A stretch of 64,000 nt of DNA from Ferrimonas sediminum (lineage in GTDB: Bacteria > Pseudomonadota > Gammaproteobacteria > Enterobacterales > Shewanellaceae). This document shows, one piece after another, positions 34,864 through 45,760 of the stretch. Positions within the stretch are counted from its first letter, which is position 1. Each line of letters opens with the position of its first letter. The translations under genes were made by a program, and so were the position numbers. The stretch is taken from the NCBI RefSeq assembly GCF_900100175.1, contig NZ_FNEM01000002.1:124001-188000 (forward strand), read 5' to 3'. The notes beneath the pieces were generated by a model. The model saw only the letters and a list, made by a program, of their open reading frames with translations. It had not been told where the DNA came from and made no database searches.

Positions 34864-35085
34864 TCAGATGATGCGCTGCTCCATCAGTTGCTGACGGCGA
34901 CTCTCCTGCGCCATTTTGGCTTTACGCTTATCGCAAGGTTCGGGGCAATCGCAGGCTTTGTCGACGCCGACACTGCCCAGTCCACCGCAGGAGCCACTGA
35001 TGGTCTTACGCTTAAACACGTACCCGACCGCCATAATGGCCACAACGCTCAACATAATCACAAAGGTGGCAATAAAGGTGTTCAT
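34864..35085 (-). CDS. nqrM: Na+-NQR maturation protein NqrM
   Basis: 73-residue membrane protein (former DUF539) needed to deliver iron to the Cys-coordinated centre between NqrD and NqrE. One N-terminal helix (FIATFVIMLSVVAIMAVGY) is followed by a Cys motif GSCGGLGSVGVDKACDCPEPCDKR, four of whose cysteines probably bind Fe. Its ATG overlaps the apbE stop by 4 bases. Last gene of nqrABCDEF-apbE-nqrM. Confidence 0.95.
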   Translation of the reverse strand: MNTFIATFVIMLSVVAIMAVGYVFKRKTISGSCGGLGSVGVDKACDCPEPCDKRKAKMAQESRRQQLMEQRII

Positions 35086-36122
35086 GATGCTTGCTCCTTG
35101 GAATCCAGATAGGCCTTGAACGCCTTGCTGTAATGCACCAGGTACTGGCCGTCAGTCCGCTCTATCAACATTACCGCTAACCCGGTGCGCTCGGCAAGGG
35201 CCAAGCCCTTATCCACGCCCATCACCATCAACGCCGTCGCCAGGCCGTCGGCGGTCATGCAACTGTCGGTGATCACCGTGGCCGATACCAGGTGGTGGGC
35301 CACCGGCCGTCCGGTCGCCGGATCAATCAGGTGTGAAAACTGCACCCCGTCCTGCTCAAAGAAGTTGCGGTAGTCGCCGGAGGTGGCCACCGACATGTTG
35401 CCCGGCTCGATCACCGTAAACACATCTCGACCGGCGGGATCCGGCCGCTCGATAGCCACCCGCCAGGGCTGCCCCTGCACTTTATGACCTTTGACCCGCA
35501 GTTCGCCGCCCACCTCGACCAGGTAGTTGTGAATGCCACGCCCTTCCAGTACCTCGGCCACCACATCGACGCCATAGCCTTTGGCAATGGAAGAGAGATC
35601 CACCTTCAGGCTCGGTTCGGTCTTAAACAACCAGCGCCCCTTCATGGACAGCTTGTCATGACCGATGGTGCCCTTGACCCGGGCGATCTGGGCGTTGGAG
35701 GGCGCGGTTTCGATATGGCCGTCGGGACCAAAGCCCCACAGGTTCACCAGCGGCCCCACGGTCACGTCCAGGGCGCCGTCGGTGAGGTCGGTGAGCCGTT
35801 TGGCCTCGGTCAGTACCTTGGCAAACTCCGTGCTGATCTCCATGCCGCCAACCCGCTCCATGCGGTTAAAACGACTGACCTCCGAACTCCGCTTCCAGGT
35901 GGACATGGAGCGATTGACCTGACCCAGCCTCAGATCGATCTCGCCCTGAAGCAGCAAGGGATCCACCGGTTCGTCGGTATCAACCCAGCTGATGTGGTAA
36001 GTGGTCCCCATGGTGTGCCCGGATACGGACTCCACCTGAGGCGTCGTGGGTGTGCATCCAGAAACAAAGATGGCCAGCCCGACAAGGGCCAGCCATAGAT
36101 GCTTATAGGCTCGATACTGCAT
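35082..36122 (-). CDS. apbE: FAD:protein FMN transferase ApbE (lipoprotein)
   Basis: 346-residue periplasmic lipoprotein (lipobox VSGC) that attaches FMN to threonine residues of NqrB and NqrC. Family stretches: SGHTMGTTYHISW, LTDGALDVTVGPLVNLWGFGP, DLSSIAKGYGVDVVAEVL, VEVGGELRVKG and HLIDPATGRPV. The flavinylation targets are encoded by the same operon (SGATLTA in Nqr[10 protein letters not shown] in NqrB). The gap to nqrF is 14 bases. Confidence 0.95.
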   Translation of the reverse strand: MQYRAYKHLWLALVGLAIFVSGCTPTTPQVESVSGHTMGTTYHISWVDTDEPVDPLLLQGEIDLRLGQVNRSMSTWKRSSEVSRFNRMERVGGMEISTEFAKVLTEAKRLTDLTDGALDVTVGPLVNLWGFGPDGHIETAPSNAQIARVKGTIGHDKLSMKGRWLFKTEPSLKVDLSSIAKGYGVDVVAEVLEGRGIHNYLVEVGGELRVKGHKVQGQPWRVAIERPDPAGRDVFTVIEPGNMSVATSGDYRNFFEQDGVQFSHLIDPATGRPVAHHLVSATVITDSCMTADGLATALMVMGVDKGLALAERTGLAVMLIERTDGQYLVHYSKAFKAYLDSKEQAS

Positions 36123-36136
36123 GAAGCCTCGCTAGT

Positions 36137-37366
36137 TTAGCCACCGAAATCATCCAGCAGGATGTTTTCGTCTTCAACGCCCAGATCTTTGAGCATGTTG
36201 ATCACCGCAGCGTTCATCACCGGTGGACCACACATATAGAACTCGCAATCTTCAGGGGCGTCATGGTTCTTCAGGTAATGCTCAAACAGCACGTTGTGAA
36301 TGAAACCAGTGTAGCCGTCCCAGTTGTCCTCAGGCTGAGGATCAGACAGGGCCACATGCCACTCGAAGTTATCATTCTCGGCCGCCAGACCATCGAAATC
36401 TTCGGTATAGAACATCTCACGCTTGGAGCGGGCGCCATACCAGAAGCTGATTTTACGATCGCTGCCCAGACGCTTCAACTGGTCAAAGATGTGCGAACGC
36501 ATCGGAGCCATACCGGCACCACCGCCGATAAACACCATCTCGTTCTTGGTTTCCTTGGCAAAGAACTCACCGAACGGCCCGGAGATGGTCACCTTGTCAC
36601 CGGCCTTCAGGCTCCAGATGTAGGAGGACATCTTACCGCAGGGCAGGCTCAGGTTGTTTGGCGGCGGCGTCGCGATCCGCACGTTCAACATGATGATGCC
36701 TTCCTCTTCCGGGTAGTTGGCCATGGAGTAGGCACGAACGGTCTCGTCGTCCACCTTGGACTCCAGATTGAAGAAGCCAAAACGCTCCCAATCGGCCCGG
36801 TACTCTTCCGGTATGTCGAAATCGGCGTACTTCACATGGTGAGCCGGAGCTTCGATCTGAATGTAACCACCGGCGCGAAACGGTACCGACTCGCCATGGG
36901 GAATCTTCAGTTTCAGCTCTTTAATGAAAGTGGCCTTGTTATCGTTGGAGATAACTTCGCATTCCCACTTCTTGATGCCAAACACCTCTTCGGGCAGTTC
37001 GATATCCATGTCGTTCTTCACTGCCACCTGGCAGGCCAGGCGACAACCCTCGCGGGCTTCACGCTTTGAGATGTGATCCAGCTCTGTTGGCAGAATTTCA
37101 CCACCGCCTTCGTGAATTTTCACCCGGCACTGGCCGCAGGAGCCACCACCACCACAGGCTGAGGAAACGAAGATGCCGTTACCCGCCAGGGCACCCAGCA
37201 GTTTGTCGCCGGCGCCGGTGGTGATGGTCTTATCTTCATCGTTATTGATCTTAATGCTGATGTCACCGGAGGAGACCAGCTTGGATTTGGCGAACAAAAT
37301 CACCAGCACCAGCACAGTCACAATCGCGGTAAACATCGTTACGCCGAGTACAATTTCCATCGACAC
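36137..37366 (-). CDS. nqrF: Na+-translocating NADH:quinone reductase subunit F
   Basis: 409-residue NADH-oxidising subunit. N-terminal membrane helix; [2Fe-2S] domain with [10 protein letters not shown] and a fourth cysteine in CRLACQV (about residues 70-111); FAD domain with [13 protein letters not shown] domain with [15 protein letters not shown] and the C-terminal [11 protein letters not shown]. The end LLDDFGG is typical. Electrons enter the complex here and pass to the membrane subunits. Confidence 0.97.
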   Translation of the reverse strand: MSMEIVLGVTMFTAIVTVLVLVILFAKSKLVSSGDISIKINNDEDKTITTGAGDKLLGALAGNGIFVSSACGGGGSCGQCRVKIHEGGGEILPTELDHISKREAREGCRLACQVAVKNDMDIELPEEVFGIKKWECEVISNDNKATFIKELKLKIPHGESVPFRAGGYIQIEAPAHHVKYADFDIPEEYRADWERFGFFNLESKVDDETVRAYSMANYPEEEGIIMLNVRIATPPPNNLSLPCGKMSSYIWSLKAGDKVTISGPFGEFFAKETKNEMVFIGGGAGMAPMRSHIFDQLKRLGSDRKISFWYGARSKREMFYTEDFDGLAAENDNFEWHVALSDPQPEDNWDGYTGFIHNVLFEHYLKNHDAPEDCEFYMCGPPVMNAAVINMLKDLGVEDENILLDDFGG

Positions 37367-37395
37367 GTCCTTTTACTTCCTATTCTCGGTGCCGC

Positions 37396-38004
37396 TTACA
37401 GCGACACTCCGGAAAATGACATAAAGCCCAGGGCCATCAGGCCAGCGGTAACGAAAGTGATGCCCAGACCACGAAGTCCTTCCGGTACGTCGGAGTACTT
37501 CATCTTTTCGCGGATGCCGGCCAACAGCACCAGCGCCATGGCCCAGCCCACGCCGGCGCCCAGGCCGAAGACCACGGATTCAATGTGGCCATATTCGCGG
37601 TTGGCCATGAACGATACGGCACCGAAAATGGCACAGTTCACCGTAATCAGCGGCAGGAAGATACCCAGGGCGTTGTACAGCGGCGGAAAGAACTTATCCA
37701 GAATCATCTCCAGGATTTGCACCAGGGCCGCGATCACACCGATAAAGGTGATGAAGCTCAGGAAGCTGAGATCCGAGTCGCCCAATCCCGCCCAGGAAAG
37801 CGCTCCTGGCTTCAGAATATACTGAAAAATAAGCTGGTTGACTGGCACCGCCAGGGTCAACACCACAATGACGGCCACACCCAGGCCCATGGCGGTTTTG
37901 ACTTTCTTGGACACCGCCAGGAAGGTACACATCCCCAGGAAGAAGGACAGCGCCATGTTTTCAATAAAGATCGCCCGCACCAACAGGCTGATGTAATGTT
38001 CCAT
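37396..38004 (-). CDS. nqrE: Na+-NQR subunit E
   Basis: 202-residue polytopic membrane subunit (E. coli RsxA/NqrE family). Opens [34 protein letters not shown]; the conserved Cys in [10 protein letters not shown] and the one in [12 protein letters not shown] coordinate the intramembrane iron centre together with NqrD. 9 bases after nqrD. Confidence 0.97.
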   Translation of the reverse strand: MEHYISLLVRAIFIENMALSFFLGMCTFLAVSKKVKTAMGLGVAVIVVLTLAVPVNQLIFQYILKPGALSWAGLGDSDLSFLSFITFIGVIAALVQILEMILDKFFPPLYNALGIFLPLITVNCAIFGAVSFMANREYGHIESVVFGLGAGVGWAMALVLLAGIREKMKYSDVPEGLRGLGITFVTAGLMALGFMSFSGVSL

Positions 38005-38013
38005 ATCTTGTCC

Positions 38014-38643
38014 TTACTCCTTAGGTTCGACCTGTTCCGGACGTGCGGTCCGAATGCCCCAGATAATGAAGCCAATCAGGAAGAACGCGCTTGGAGGCAG
38101 CAACAGCAGGCCGTTAGGCACGTACCAACCACCGTCGGTCACCTTGCTTAAAATCTCAACCCCAAACAGGGAGCCGTTACCAAACAGCTCTCGTACGAAG
38201 CCGATGGCCATCAGCACCGCCGAGTAACCCAGGCCGTTACCGATGCCGTCGAGGAAACTGGGCAGCGGCGGGCTCTTCATGGCGAACGCTTCGGCGCGGC
38301 CCATCACGATGCAGTTGGTAATGATCAGGCCAACGAATACCGTCAACTGCTTGGCAACCTCGTAGGCGTAGGCCTTGAGTACCTGGTCCACCACGATCAC
38401 CAACGAGGCGATAACCGTCATCTGTACGATGATCCGCACGCTATTGGGAATGTGGTGGCGCAGCATCGAGATGAACAGGTTGGAGAAGGCACACACCGTC
38501 GTCAGGGCGATGGACATCACCAGGGCCGTTTCCAGCTTGGAGGTGATCGCCAGGGCAGAGCAGATGCCCAGTACGTTCAGTGCAATGGGGTTATTGGCAA
38601 GCACCGGCCCCAGGACAATGTCCTTCATGGATTTCTCAGCCAT
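38014..38643 (-). CDS. nqrD: Na+-NQR subunit D
   Basis: 209-residue membrane subunit with six helices. Conserved cysteines in [14 protein letters not shown] and [16 protein letters not shown] are the partners of NqrE's in holding the iron centre. Opens with a [16 protein letters not shown] segment characteristic of NqrD. Start and the nqrC stop share a base (TGATG). Confidence 0.97.
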   Translation of the reverse strand: MAEKSMKDIVLGPVLANNPIALNVLGICSALAITSKLETALVMSIALTTVCAFSNLFISMLRHHIPNSVRIIVQMTVIASLVIVVDQVLKAYAYEVAKQLTVFVGLIITNCIVMGRAEAFAMKSPPLPSFLDGIGNGLGYSAVLMAIGFVRELFGNGSLFGVEILSKVTDGGWYVPNGLLLLPPSAFFLIGFIIWGIRTARPEQVEPKE

Positions 38644-39419
38644 CAGAGAACGCCTCCTTTACGAGCGTTGGCAATAAAGGGACCAAAGCCCTCCTCACCC
38701 AGCCAGAAGTCCAGGGTGTACTGGACACCGTTGGCGGTCAACGTGGCTCCGGACAGGGCGTCGATGTCGTGTTGTTTGTCTGTGGGCATTTTGGTGACGC
38801 GGATCTTGAGCTCGCCCTGCTCGCCAAACAGCTTCTTGCCAGGCCACAGCGCCTTCCACTTGGGGTTCTGGACTTCACCGCCCAGTCCCGGAGTTTCGCC
38901 GCTGTCACTGAAGTCGTAGTAGACCATCGCCTTGACGGTATTCATGTCCGGTTCCAGTGCCAGGAAGGCGTACATGGTGGACCACAGGCCGTAGCCGTGC
39001 ACCGGCAGAATCACACTGTCCAGTTCGCCGTTGTCGTCTTTCACCAGGTACACCAGTGCCTGGTTGGCACGGCGCTTGATGGATGCGACATCGTTGGCCG
39101 GCACCATGGAACTGGCGGTGTCTCGGGCAGCCTTGCGCTGGTTAAAACGTGCGGGTTCGATGCTGGAGTCAAATTCACCGGAGTTCAGGTCAACCACCCT
39201 GGCTTCGATGTACTGGTTGTACACCGATTCCACATCGCCATTGACCTTGTCCAGCAGACCGGCGGCTTCCAGGATGTACTTCTGGGTATCCTGGGCCTTG
39301 TTCTTCTCCTGCAGCGGCTTCAGAGCCACTGCGGCAGTAGAGACCACCAGGGAACACACCAGACACAGGCCGATAACCACGGCCAGGGTCTTGCCAAAAC
39401 TGTCGTTGTTGTTAGCCAT
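38643..39419 (-). CDS. nqrC: Na+-NQR subunit C (covalent FMN)
   Basis: 258-residue subunit with one N-terminal helix and a periplasmic FMN-binding domain. The flavinylation motif [13 protein letters not shown] is intact; FMN is linked to its threonine by ApbE. The ATG at 39419 lies within the end of nqrB (8-base overlap). A longer frame upstream is inside nqrB and rejected. Confidence 0.96.
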   Translation of the reverse strand: MANNNDSFGKTLAVVIGLCLVCSLVVSTAAVALKPLQEKNKAQDTQKYILEAAGLLDKVNGDVESVYNQYIEARVVDLNSGEFDSSIEPARFNQRKAARDTASSMVPANDVASIKRRANQALVYLVKDDNGELDSVILPVHGYGLWSTMYAFLALEPDMNTVKAMVYYDFSDSGETPGLGGEVQNPKWKALWPGKKLFGEQGELKIRVTKMPTDKQHDIDALSGATLTANGVQYTLDFWLGEEGFGPFIANARKGGVL

Positions 39420-40638
39420 TGCGCGCCAGCCTCCGCTTGATGTTGGATTGAACCACGAAGTGGTCGAACAAAGGTGCCCACAGGTTGGCAAACAGGATTG
39501 CCAGCATCATGCCTTCAGGGAAGGCCGGGTTCACCACGCGGATAAGCACCACCATCACCCCAATCAGGATGCCGTAGGCCCATTTGCCCCTCTCGGTAAA
39601 GGAGGCGGAAACCGGATCGGTGGCCATAAAGAACATGCCGAAGGCGAAGCCACCCAGAACCAGATGCCAGGTCCAGGGAACGTTGAACATCGGGTTGGAG
39701 TCGGAGCCAATCAGGTTGAACAGCGACGACATGGCGATCATGCCCACCATGGTGCCCATGACGATGCGCCAGGAGGCGATGCGGGCGTAGATGATCACCA
39801 GCCCACCCAGGGCCAGAGCCAGGGTCGAGGTCTCACCGACACTGCCGCCAATAAAGCCGTAGAAGGAGTCCCACCAGGCGGCATCGCCGAAGGCATCAAA
39901 CCAGCCGTAATCGGCAAAGCTCTTGGCACCAGAGGCGGCCTGACTCAGGTAGGTGGCCCCGGTGTAGCCGTCAACGGCACGCCAGATGGAGTCACCGGAC
40001 ATGTTGAGCGGATAGGCGAAGAACAGGAACGCCCGCCCCGCCAGCGCCGGGTTCATGAAGTTACGGCCGGTGCCGCCAAACAGCTCTTTGGCCACCACCA
40101 CACCGAAGGTGATCCCCAGCGCCACCTGCCACAACGGAATGGTGGCGGGCAGAATCAGCGCGTACAGCACCGAGGTAACGAAGAAGCCTTCGTTAATCTC
40201 ATGCTTGCGCACACTGGCAAACACCACTTCCCAGAAGCCCCCCACCGCGAAGGTGGTCAGGTAGATGGGCAGGAAGAAGCAGGCACCATACAGCATCAGG
40301 CCGCCGATGCCGGTGGTGGCGTTTAGCTGGCCACCCAGCATCTCAAACAAACCGACCTGCCACATGGCGGGCAGGCTGAAGCCTTCGGCCATGGCCAACT
40401 GCGCCTGCAGACCCACGTTGTACATACCGAAGAACATGGCCGGGAAGGTACACAGCCACACAGTGATCATGATCCGCTTCAGATCGATGTTGTCACGGAC
40501 GTGGGTGCCACCCTTGGTGGTATGACCCGGGGTGTACAGAATGGTCGCCGCCGCTTCATACAGGGCATACCACTTCTCATACTTGCCGCCTTTTTCGAAT
40601 TGCGGCTCAATTTGCTCGATAAAGTTCTTCAGACCCAT
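39412..40638 (-). CDS. nqrB: Na+-NQR subunit B (covalent FMN, Na+ channel)
   Basis: 408-residue main membrane subunit that forms the sodium path and holds FMN on the threonine of [12 protein letters not shown]. Other signatures: [36 protein letters not shown] and [13 protein letters not shown]. About ten helices. Shares one base with the nqrA stop. Confidence 0.97.
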   Translation of the reverse strand: MGLKNFIEQIEPQFEKGGKYEKWYALYEAAATILYTPGHTTKGGTHVRDNIDLKRIMITVWLCTFPAMFFGMYNVGLQAQLAMAEGFSLPAMWQVGLFEMLGGQLNATTGIGGLMLYGACFFLPIYLTTFAVGGFWEVVFASVRKHEINEGFFVTSVLYALILPATIPLWQVALGITFGVVVAKELFGGTGRNFMNPALAGRAFLFFAYPLNMSGDSIWRAVDGYTGATYLSQAASGAKSFADYGWFDAFGDAAWWDSFYGFIGGSVGETSTLALALGGLVIIYARIASWRIVMGTMVGMIAMSSLFNLIGSDSNPMFNVPWTWHLVLGGFAFGMFFMATDPVSASFTERGKWAYGILIGVMVVLIRVVNPAFPEGMMLAILFANLWAPLFDHFVVQSNIKRRLARNG

Positions 40639-41978
40639 CAGCCTTCCCTCTCGATGATCTCAAGACAGCGACGCAGTTCGACTCCATAGTCGTACTTGCC
40701 CGGGCACACGAAGGTGCACAGGGCCAGATCTTCTTCGTCCAATTCCAGACAGCCCAATGATTGAGCGTTGTCGGTGTCTTTGGCGATCAGATCACGCAGC
40801 AGAATGGTGGGCAGAATGTCCAGAGGCATCACCCGTTCATAGTTACCCAGCGGCACCATGGCCCGCTTGGAACCACCGGTGCTGGTGTTCATGTTGAACA
40901 GCTTGCCCTTGCTCAGGTGAGCCAGGAATGCACGGGTGAGGGAGAACTTATCGCCGCCTGGCATCAGCCAGCCGAACAGATCTTTGCTGTCCCCCTCTTC
41001 CAGCACGGTCACCTGCTGGTGAAAGCGCCCGAGGAAGCCGTGAGACCCTGTGCCGGTATGACCGGATAACACCGAGCCGGAGATCACCCGGTGATGGGAG
41101 TTGGACAACTCACCGTCGGTCAACTGTGCCAGGTCGGCACCCATAAGAGTTTTGAGCAGCCGAGGCTTGCTGACCACCGGACCGGCAAGAGAGACCACCC
41201 GCTGGCAGTCCAGTTCACCGGTAGTGAACAGGGTGCCGATGGCAATCACATCCTGATAGCCGATGTGCCACACACTGCGAGCCATGTTGGCCGGCAACAA
41301 GTGGTGGATATGGGTGCCCGCCAGACCCGCCGGATGTGGCCCCTTAAACTGGGTCATCTGCAGGTGATCGTTGTCACCCACATCCAGCGTGGTTTCACCG
41401 GTATTAAGGTACAGCTTGCCGTCGGTCAGCTTGCCCAGCACCGTCAGGCCATGACAAAACGCATCGAAAGCTTCGGCTATCACCACCATGGGATCCGCAG
41501 CCAACGGATTGGTGTCGATGGCCGTCACAAAGATGCCGGCAGGGGCACTGTCCAATGCGGGAGTCTTACTGAACGGGCGGGTACGAAGCGCGGTCCACAA
41601 GCCACTGTCCACCAGGTTGCTCTGCACCCGGTTACGACTCAGCTGATTCAACTCTTCGACGGAGTAGTGGGGGAAGCGAATGCCCTCGTCGCCATCAATA
41701 TCGATGACTACGGATTGCAATACGCGTTTGGCCCCTCGGTTGATGGCACTGACCGTGCCACAGGCAGGAGAGGTAAACTTAACGCCCGGGTTCTTTTTGT
41801 CCTCAAAAAGTACCTGGCCGCGCTTAACCCGCTCACCCTCTTTGATATGCATGGTGGGGCGCATACCGTGGTATTCTTCTCCAAGGAGCGCAACCCGAGT
41901 GACCGATGGTCCCTCAAAAACATTTTGCTCCGGACTCCCTTCAATGGGGAGATCCAATCCTTTCTTTATTGTAATCAT
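40638..41978 (-). CDS. nqrA: Na+-NQR subunit A
   Basis: 446-residue cytoplasmic subunit, the same length as V. cholerae NqrA. Signatures: [13 protein letters not shown] at the start, [27 protein letters not shown]-like [30 protein letters not shown] and the C-terminal [21 protein letters not shown] start at the ATG at 41978 by family length; an ATG two codons upstream (41984) and one at 42044 are also in frame. First gene of the eight-gene nqr operon that oxidises NADH and exports sodium. Confidence 0.96.
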   Translation of the reverse strand: MITIKKGLDLPIEGSPEQNVFEGPSVTRVALLGEEYHGMRPTMHIKEGERVKRGQVLFEDKKNPGVKFTSPACGTVSAINRGAKRVLQSVVIDIDGDEGIRFPHYSVEELNQLSRNRVQSNLVDSGLWTALRTRPFSKTPALDSAPAGIFVTAIDTNPLAADPMVVIAEAFDAFCHGLTVLGKLTDGKLYLNTGETTLDVGDNDHLQMTQFKGPHPAGLAGTHIHHLLPANMARSVWHIGYQDVIAIGTLFTTGELDCQRVVSLAGPVVSKPRLLKTLMGADLAQLTDGELSNSHHRVISGSVLSGHTGTGSHGFLGRFHQQVTVLEEGDSKDLFGWLMPGGDKFSLTRAFLAHLSKGKLFNMNTSTGGSKRAMVPLGNYERVMPLDILPTILLRDLIAKDTDNAQSLGCLELDEEDLALCTFVCPGKYDYGVELRRCLEIIEREG

Positions 41979-42429
41979 ACTCATTTGCACTGCTGTCTGG
42001 GACTTCGTCTTTTCACCTACGAACGGTTGAAAAGAGGAATTCATGTTGACGTCGTTAGCAATTCACCAACCAGACATGAACCGCCGCATAAAAATGACTA
42101 TTAGTGAGATCCATGTCACGCTGACTCGGGCGGAATCATACCCCAATCGTGCCTATACTGCTACGAAAATCACCAAAGAAAAGATCGATTGCTGCGATTA
42201 ATGCCGTTTTATTAACAAAAAGCGCTTAAACACGCGAAAAGCAGGTGAAATATATTACTAACTGGGTTCACCTCTCATGATTAGCGTGACATTTCCACCC
42301 CTAATTGCGACCGAATTTCAGTCATATATTTTTCCGATTTTACTGCATAAAAGTCCCGACTTGAGTTACAGGGGCAGATTCGAGTAGAGTCGGCACACCG
42401 CAATTACATCGATAACACAGGGACAACAG
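41979..42429. other. Divergent promoter region between nqrA and the second POT-like gene
   Basis: 450 bases, AT-rich at 42140-42370. It must hold the nqr promoter on the minus strand and that of the permease gene on the plus strand. I see no clear consensus pair or palindrome and no gene. Confidence 0.4.
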
Positions 42430-43965
42430 GTGCAACAGCTGGATAAATACAAAGACAACGACCTGACCGAGGTCAAGCAGCTGGGGTTATGGGCCTCCAT
42501 CGCTGGACTGGGCTACATCTTCTGGCTGGTAGGAGGCATGGAGATCATCGAACGCCTGGCCTACTACGGGGTCAAGGCCACCGCCGGCATCTACGCCAGC
42601 GACCCGGTATCCAAGGGGGGGCTGGGGATCACCATGACCGATTACGGGGTGATCATGTTCATCTTCGCCCTGACTCAGACGACGGTGCCCATCGTCACCG
42701 GCGGCCTGTCTGACCGCCTTGGCTACAAAGAAACCATTGCCCTGTCGACACTGGTGAAGATTGGCGCCTATCTGATCATGGCATTTTTCCCTAGTTTTCT
42801 GGGCTTTACCCTGGGCGCCATGACTCTCGCCTTCGGTACCGGCATCTTTAAGCCTGGCATTCAGGGCACCATGGTGAAAGCGGTGCCCAGAGAGTCCACC
42901 ACCATGGCCTGGGGCATCTTCTACCAGTTGGTGAATATCGGTGGCTTCCTCGGCCCGTTGGTGGCGGTTCAGCTGCGCCAGCTGTCCTGGGATCACCTGT
43001 TTTTCGCCTGTGCCGCCATTATCTCGCTGAACTTCCTGTTTCTGTTAATGTACACCGAACCGGATAAGCAGGAGCGTCTGGCCCGCAAACAGGCGGTGAA
43101 GGCCGGTGAGCTTAAGCAGCAGGCGTTGTGGAAAGAGTCCCTGAGAGAGATCCGAAAACCACTGGTATTCGGCTATATGTTTGCCTTCTCCGGCTTCTGG
43201 TTCATGTTTAACGCCATGTTTGATGTACTGCCGGTGCACATCAAGGAGTGGGTTGACACCAGTACCATCGTCACCGATCTGTTTGGTGCCGGCGGCACCC
43301 AGAACCCGTTCTGGATCGGCCTGCTGGGGCTGAACCACGAAGGCACCCGGGTGATGCCGGACTTCCTGATGAGCGTCAACTCAGTGATGATCGCCACCTG
43401 CTGCTTCCTGGTGGCCGCAGGCACCGCCAAGTTCCGCATCATGAGCTCCATGCTGGCCGGCGCCCTGTTCTGCACCGGCGCCATGCTGGTGGTGGGCTTT
43501 ACCCCCGGTGCCTGGTTTATGATCATCGCCATCATGGTATTCAGCCTCGGCGAGATGCTGCTCAGCCCCAAAAAGGGCGAATTCATGGGTAACATCGCCC
43601 CGGCAGATAAAAAGGCGATGTATCTGGGCTTCGTAATGCTGCCCCAAGGGATCGGCTGGACCCTGGAGGGCTTTATTGCCCCCTGGCTGTACGATATGTT
43701 TGCCTCTAAAGACCGGCTGTCGCGGGATTACCTGGGTGAACTGGGCATGGCCACCGACCGGATTCAGGGCATTCCCCAGGGTGAGGCGTTCGACCGGCTG
43801 GTCAGCTTTGCCAACACCACACCGGAACTGATGACCCAGACCCTGTATCAGGCCAACAACATCGGCCTGGCCTGGTACATCATCGCCACCGTAGGCGCCA
43901 TTTCGGCGGTGGGCATCTATATCTACGCCAAGATGGTATTCCGCATTCAAAAGGCGGCCAACTAG
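42430..43965 (+). CDS. POT/PTR2-like MFS transporter (peptide permease type), copy 2
   Basis: 511-residue inner-membrane transporter, paralogue of the gene at 8719. E-x-x-E-R motif in the first helix (GMEIIERLAYYG, E38/E41/R42); LSDRLGYKETIALS and FGTGIFKPGIQGTMVKAVPRES are shared almost word for word with copy 1, as are VLPVHIKEWVD and DKKAMYLGF. The start is GTG at 42430 with GGGAC 7 bases upstream; no ATG occurs before the first helix. Imports peptides by analogy with POT proteins. Monocistronic, terminator at 43983. Confidence 0.82.
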   Translation: MQQLDKYKDNDLTEVKQLGLWASIAGLGYIFWLVGGMEIIERLAYYGVKATAGIYASDPVSKGGLGITMTDYGVIMFIFALTQTTVPIVTGGLSDRLGYKETIALSTLVKIGAYLIMAFFPSFLGFTLGAMTLAFGTGIFKPGIQGTMVKAVPRESTTMAWGIFYQLVNIGGFLGPLVAVQLRQLSWDHLFFACAAIISLNFLFLLMYTEPDKQERLARKQAVKAGELKQQALWKESLREIRKPLVFGYMFAFSGFWFMFNAMFDVLPVHIKEWVDTSTIVTDLFGAGGTQNPFWIGLLGLNHEGTRVMPDFLMSVNSVMIATCCFLVAAGTAKFRIMSSMLAGALFCTGAMLVVGFTPGAWFMIIAIMVFSLGEMLLSPKKGEFMGNIAPADKKAMYLGFVMLPQGIGWTLEGFIAPWLYDMFASKDRLSRDYLGELGMATDRIQGIPQGEAFDRLVSFANTTPELMTQTLYQANNIGLAWYIIATVGAISAVGIYIYAKMVFRIQKAAN

Positions 43966-43982
43966 GCTGTAGACAGACCATC

Positions 43983-44011
43983 AAAAAGGGGAGCCTGTGG
44001 CTCCCCTTTTT
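43983..44011. terminator. Bidirectional terminator between the POT-like gene and luxS
   Basis: AAAAAGGGGAGCC-TGT-GGCTCCCCTTTTT, a 13-bp stem with A and T runs on both sides, between two convergent genes. Confidence 0.9.
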
Positions 44012-44027
44012 CATTGCCCGCTGTCGG

Positions 44028-44537
44028 TTACAGTCTAGACAACTGCTCGTCAGTCAAGGTGATGTCACTGTTCCTGTTTACCCCGACGCCGCGCTTAATG
44101 ATGTCGCTGGCAATGGCCTTGGCCTGCTCCAGCGAGTGCATCTCATAGGTACCACACTGGTACTCATTCAGCTCCGGAATCTGCGACTGCGACTGCACCG
44201 CCAACACATCCTCCATGCTTGCCAGCCAGGCGTCCGCCACCTGCGACTCCTTCGGTGTTCCCACCAGACTCATGTAGAAGCCGGTGCGACACCCCATGGG
44301 CGAAATGTCGATGATCTCCACCCCGTCACCGTTGAGGTGATCCCGCATAAAGCCGGCAAACAGGTGCTCCAGCGTGTGAATCCCTCTTTCTGACAGGATC
44401 TCGGCATTGGGCAGGCAGAAGCGCAAGTCGAATACCGTGATGGTATCGCCTTTAGGGGTCGCCATGGTTTTCGCCACCCGCACTGCGGGCGCTTCCATAC
44501 GAGTATGATCAACGGTAAAACTGTCTAGCAGTGGCAT
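44028..44537 (-). CDS. luxS: S-ribosylhomocysteine lyase LuxS
   Basis: 169-residue metalloenzyme that splits S-ribosylhomocysteine into homocysteine and DPD, precursor of autoinducer-2. Metal ligands H54, H58 (HTLEH) and C128 ([10 protein letters not shown]), catalytic E57 and C83 ([10 protein letters not shown]) are all present. A GGAAA site lies 9 bases upstream. Single gene. It serves the activated-methyl cycle and possibly AI-2 signalling; no lux receptor genes occur in the window. Confidence 0.97.
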   Translation of the reverse strand: MPLLDSFTVDHTRMEAPAVRVAKTMATPKGDTITVFDLRFCLPNAEILSERGIHTLEHLFAGFMRDHLNGDGVEIIDISPMGCRTGFYMSLVGTPKESQVADAWLASMEDVLAVQSQSQIPELNEYQCGTYEMHSLEQAKAIASDIIKRGVGVNRNSDITLTDEQLSRL

Positions 44538-44602
44538 TGGACCATTTCCTTCTATACGTCTAAACGGCTATACGTAAACCATACTCCGACCCTGTACCGA
44601 GA

Positions 44603-45694
44603 TCAATCCTGCTCAATCGGCCCACGGGCCTGGTTATACGCCTCTTCACTGATTTTATGATACCGCCGTACCCCCTGATAGAAATTGCGGTAGCTGTCAT
44701 AGACCTTTTTCATCTGGGCATCGGAGGCAGCCTGCTCGGCAACCACCTGCGCCGACGCCAGGCGCAGCGCTTCCAGTACATCGTCGGGAAAGCGGCGCAG
44801 CTGTACGCCGTGATCCTGCACCAGCGCATGCAGGGCATCGATGTTGCGCATGGTGTACTCATCCAACATATCCTGATTCACCGCCTGGGAGGCGCTGACT
44901 ACGATGGCCTGCAGATCCGCCGGCAGGGCATCGTAGGCCTTCTGGTTAACGATGAACTCCAGCGTGGTCCCCGGTTCATGCCAACCCGGGTAGTAGTAAT
45001 AGGTAGCCGCCTTATGCAACCCGAACGCCAGGTCGTTGTAGGGCCCCACCCACTCGGTAGCATCGATGGCTCCGGTCTGCAGGGCAGTGAACAACTCCCG
45101 CCCCGGCAACGTCACCGGCACGCCGCCGAGTCGGGCCAGCACTTCGCCTCCCAGGCCCGGCAGCCGCATCTTCAGGCCTTTAAAGTCCTCCAGAGAGTTG
45201 ATCTCCTTGTTGAACCAGCCTCCCATCTGCACCCCGGTGTTGCCGCCGGCCAATGGCTTAATGCCAAAGGGGGCGTACACCTCATGCCACAGCGCCATGC
45301 CACCGCCGTAACTAAGCCAGCTGTTCATCTCCTGGGCGTTCATGCCAAAAGGCAATGTGGAGAAAAACTGCGCCGCCGGCACCTTGCCCTTCCAGTAGTA
45401 AGCGGCGCTGTGGCCCATCTCTGCCGTACCCTGGCTGACCGCATCAAACACCTCGAAGGCAGGCAGCAGATCGCCGGCACCGTAGACGGTGATGGTTAAC
45501 CGGCCGTTAGACATCTGATTGACCCGCTCGGCAAATCGCTCCGGCGCCATCCCCAGGCCAGGAAAATTCTTCGGCCAGGAGGTAACCAGCTTCCATTGGT
45601 GGAGCTGCTGCGGCTGGGCCGCTACCTCCTGGTCCTGAGGTTTGGAACAGCCCAGCAGGGCCAGAGTAAGCAGTGCAGTAACAAGGACGCGCAT
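44603..45694 (-). CDS. TRAP transporter substrate-binding lipoprotein DctP (2-keto-acid type)
   Basis: 363-residue extracytoplasmic binding protein, anchored as a lipoprotein (lipobox LLGC) and not free. The core WKLVTSWPKNFPGLG...RFAERVNQMSNGRL and the ligand-pocket region EWVGPYNDLAFGLHKAATYYYYPGWHEPG resemble TakP-type binders of 2-keto acids. Third gene of dctQ-dctM-dctP, 66 bases after dctM. A GGGAGGA site precedes the ATG. Substrate assignment is by resemblance only. Confidence 0.88.
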   Translation of the reverse strand: MRVLVTALLTLALLGCSKPQDQEVAAQPQQLHQWKLVTSWPKNFPGLGMAPERFAERVNQMSNGRLTITVYGAGDLLPAFEVFDAVSQGTAEMGHSAAYYWKGKVPAAQFFSTLPFGMNAQEMNSWLSYGGGMALWHEVYAPFGIKPLAGGNTGVQMGGWFNKEINSLEDFKGLKMRLPGLGGEVLARLGGVPVTLPGRELFTALQTGAIDATEWVGPYNDLAFGLHKAATYYYYPGWHEPGTTLEFIVNQKAYDALPADLQAIVVSASQAVNQDMLDEYTMRNIDALHALVQDHGVQLRRFPDDVLEALRLASAQVVAEQAASDAQMKKVYDSYRNFYQGVRRYHKISEEAYNQARGPIEQD

Positions 45695-45760
45695 TGAGAT
45701 CCTCCCCCGAACGACGCCGCCACAGGCGGTCGATATGTTGTTGTTGATTGTGTTTAATTA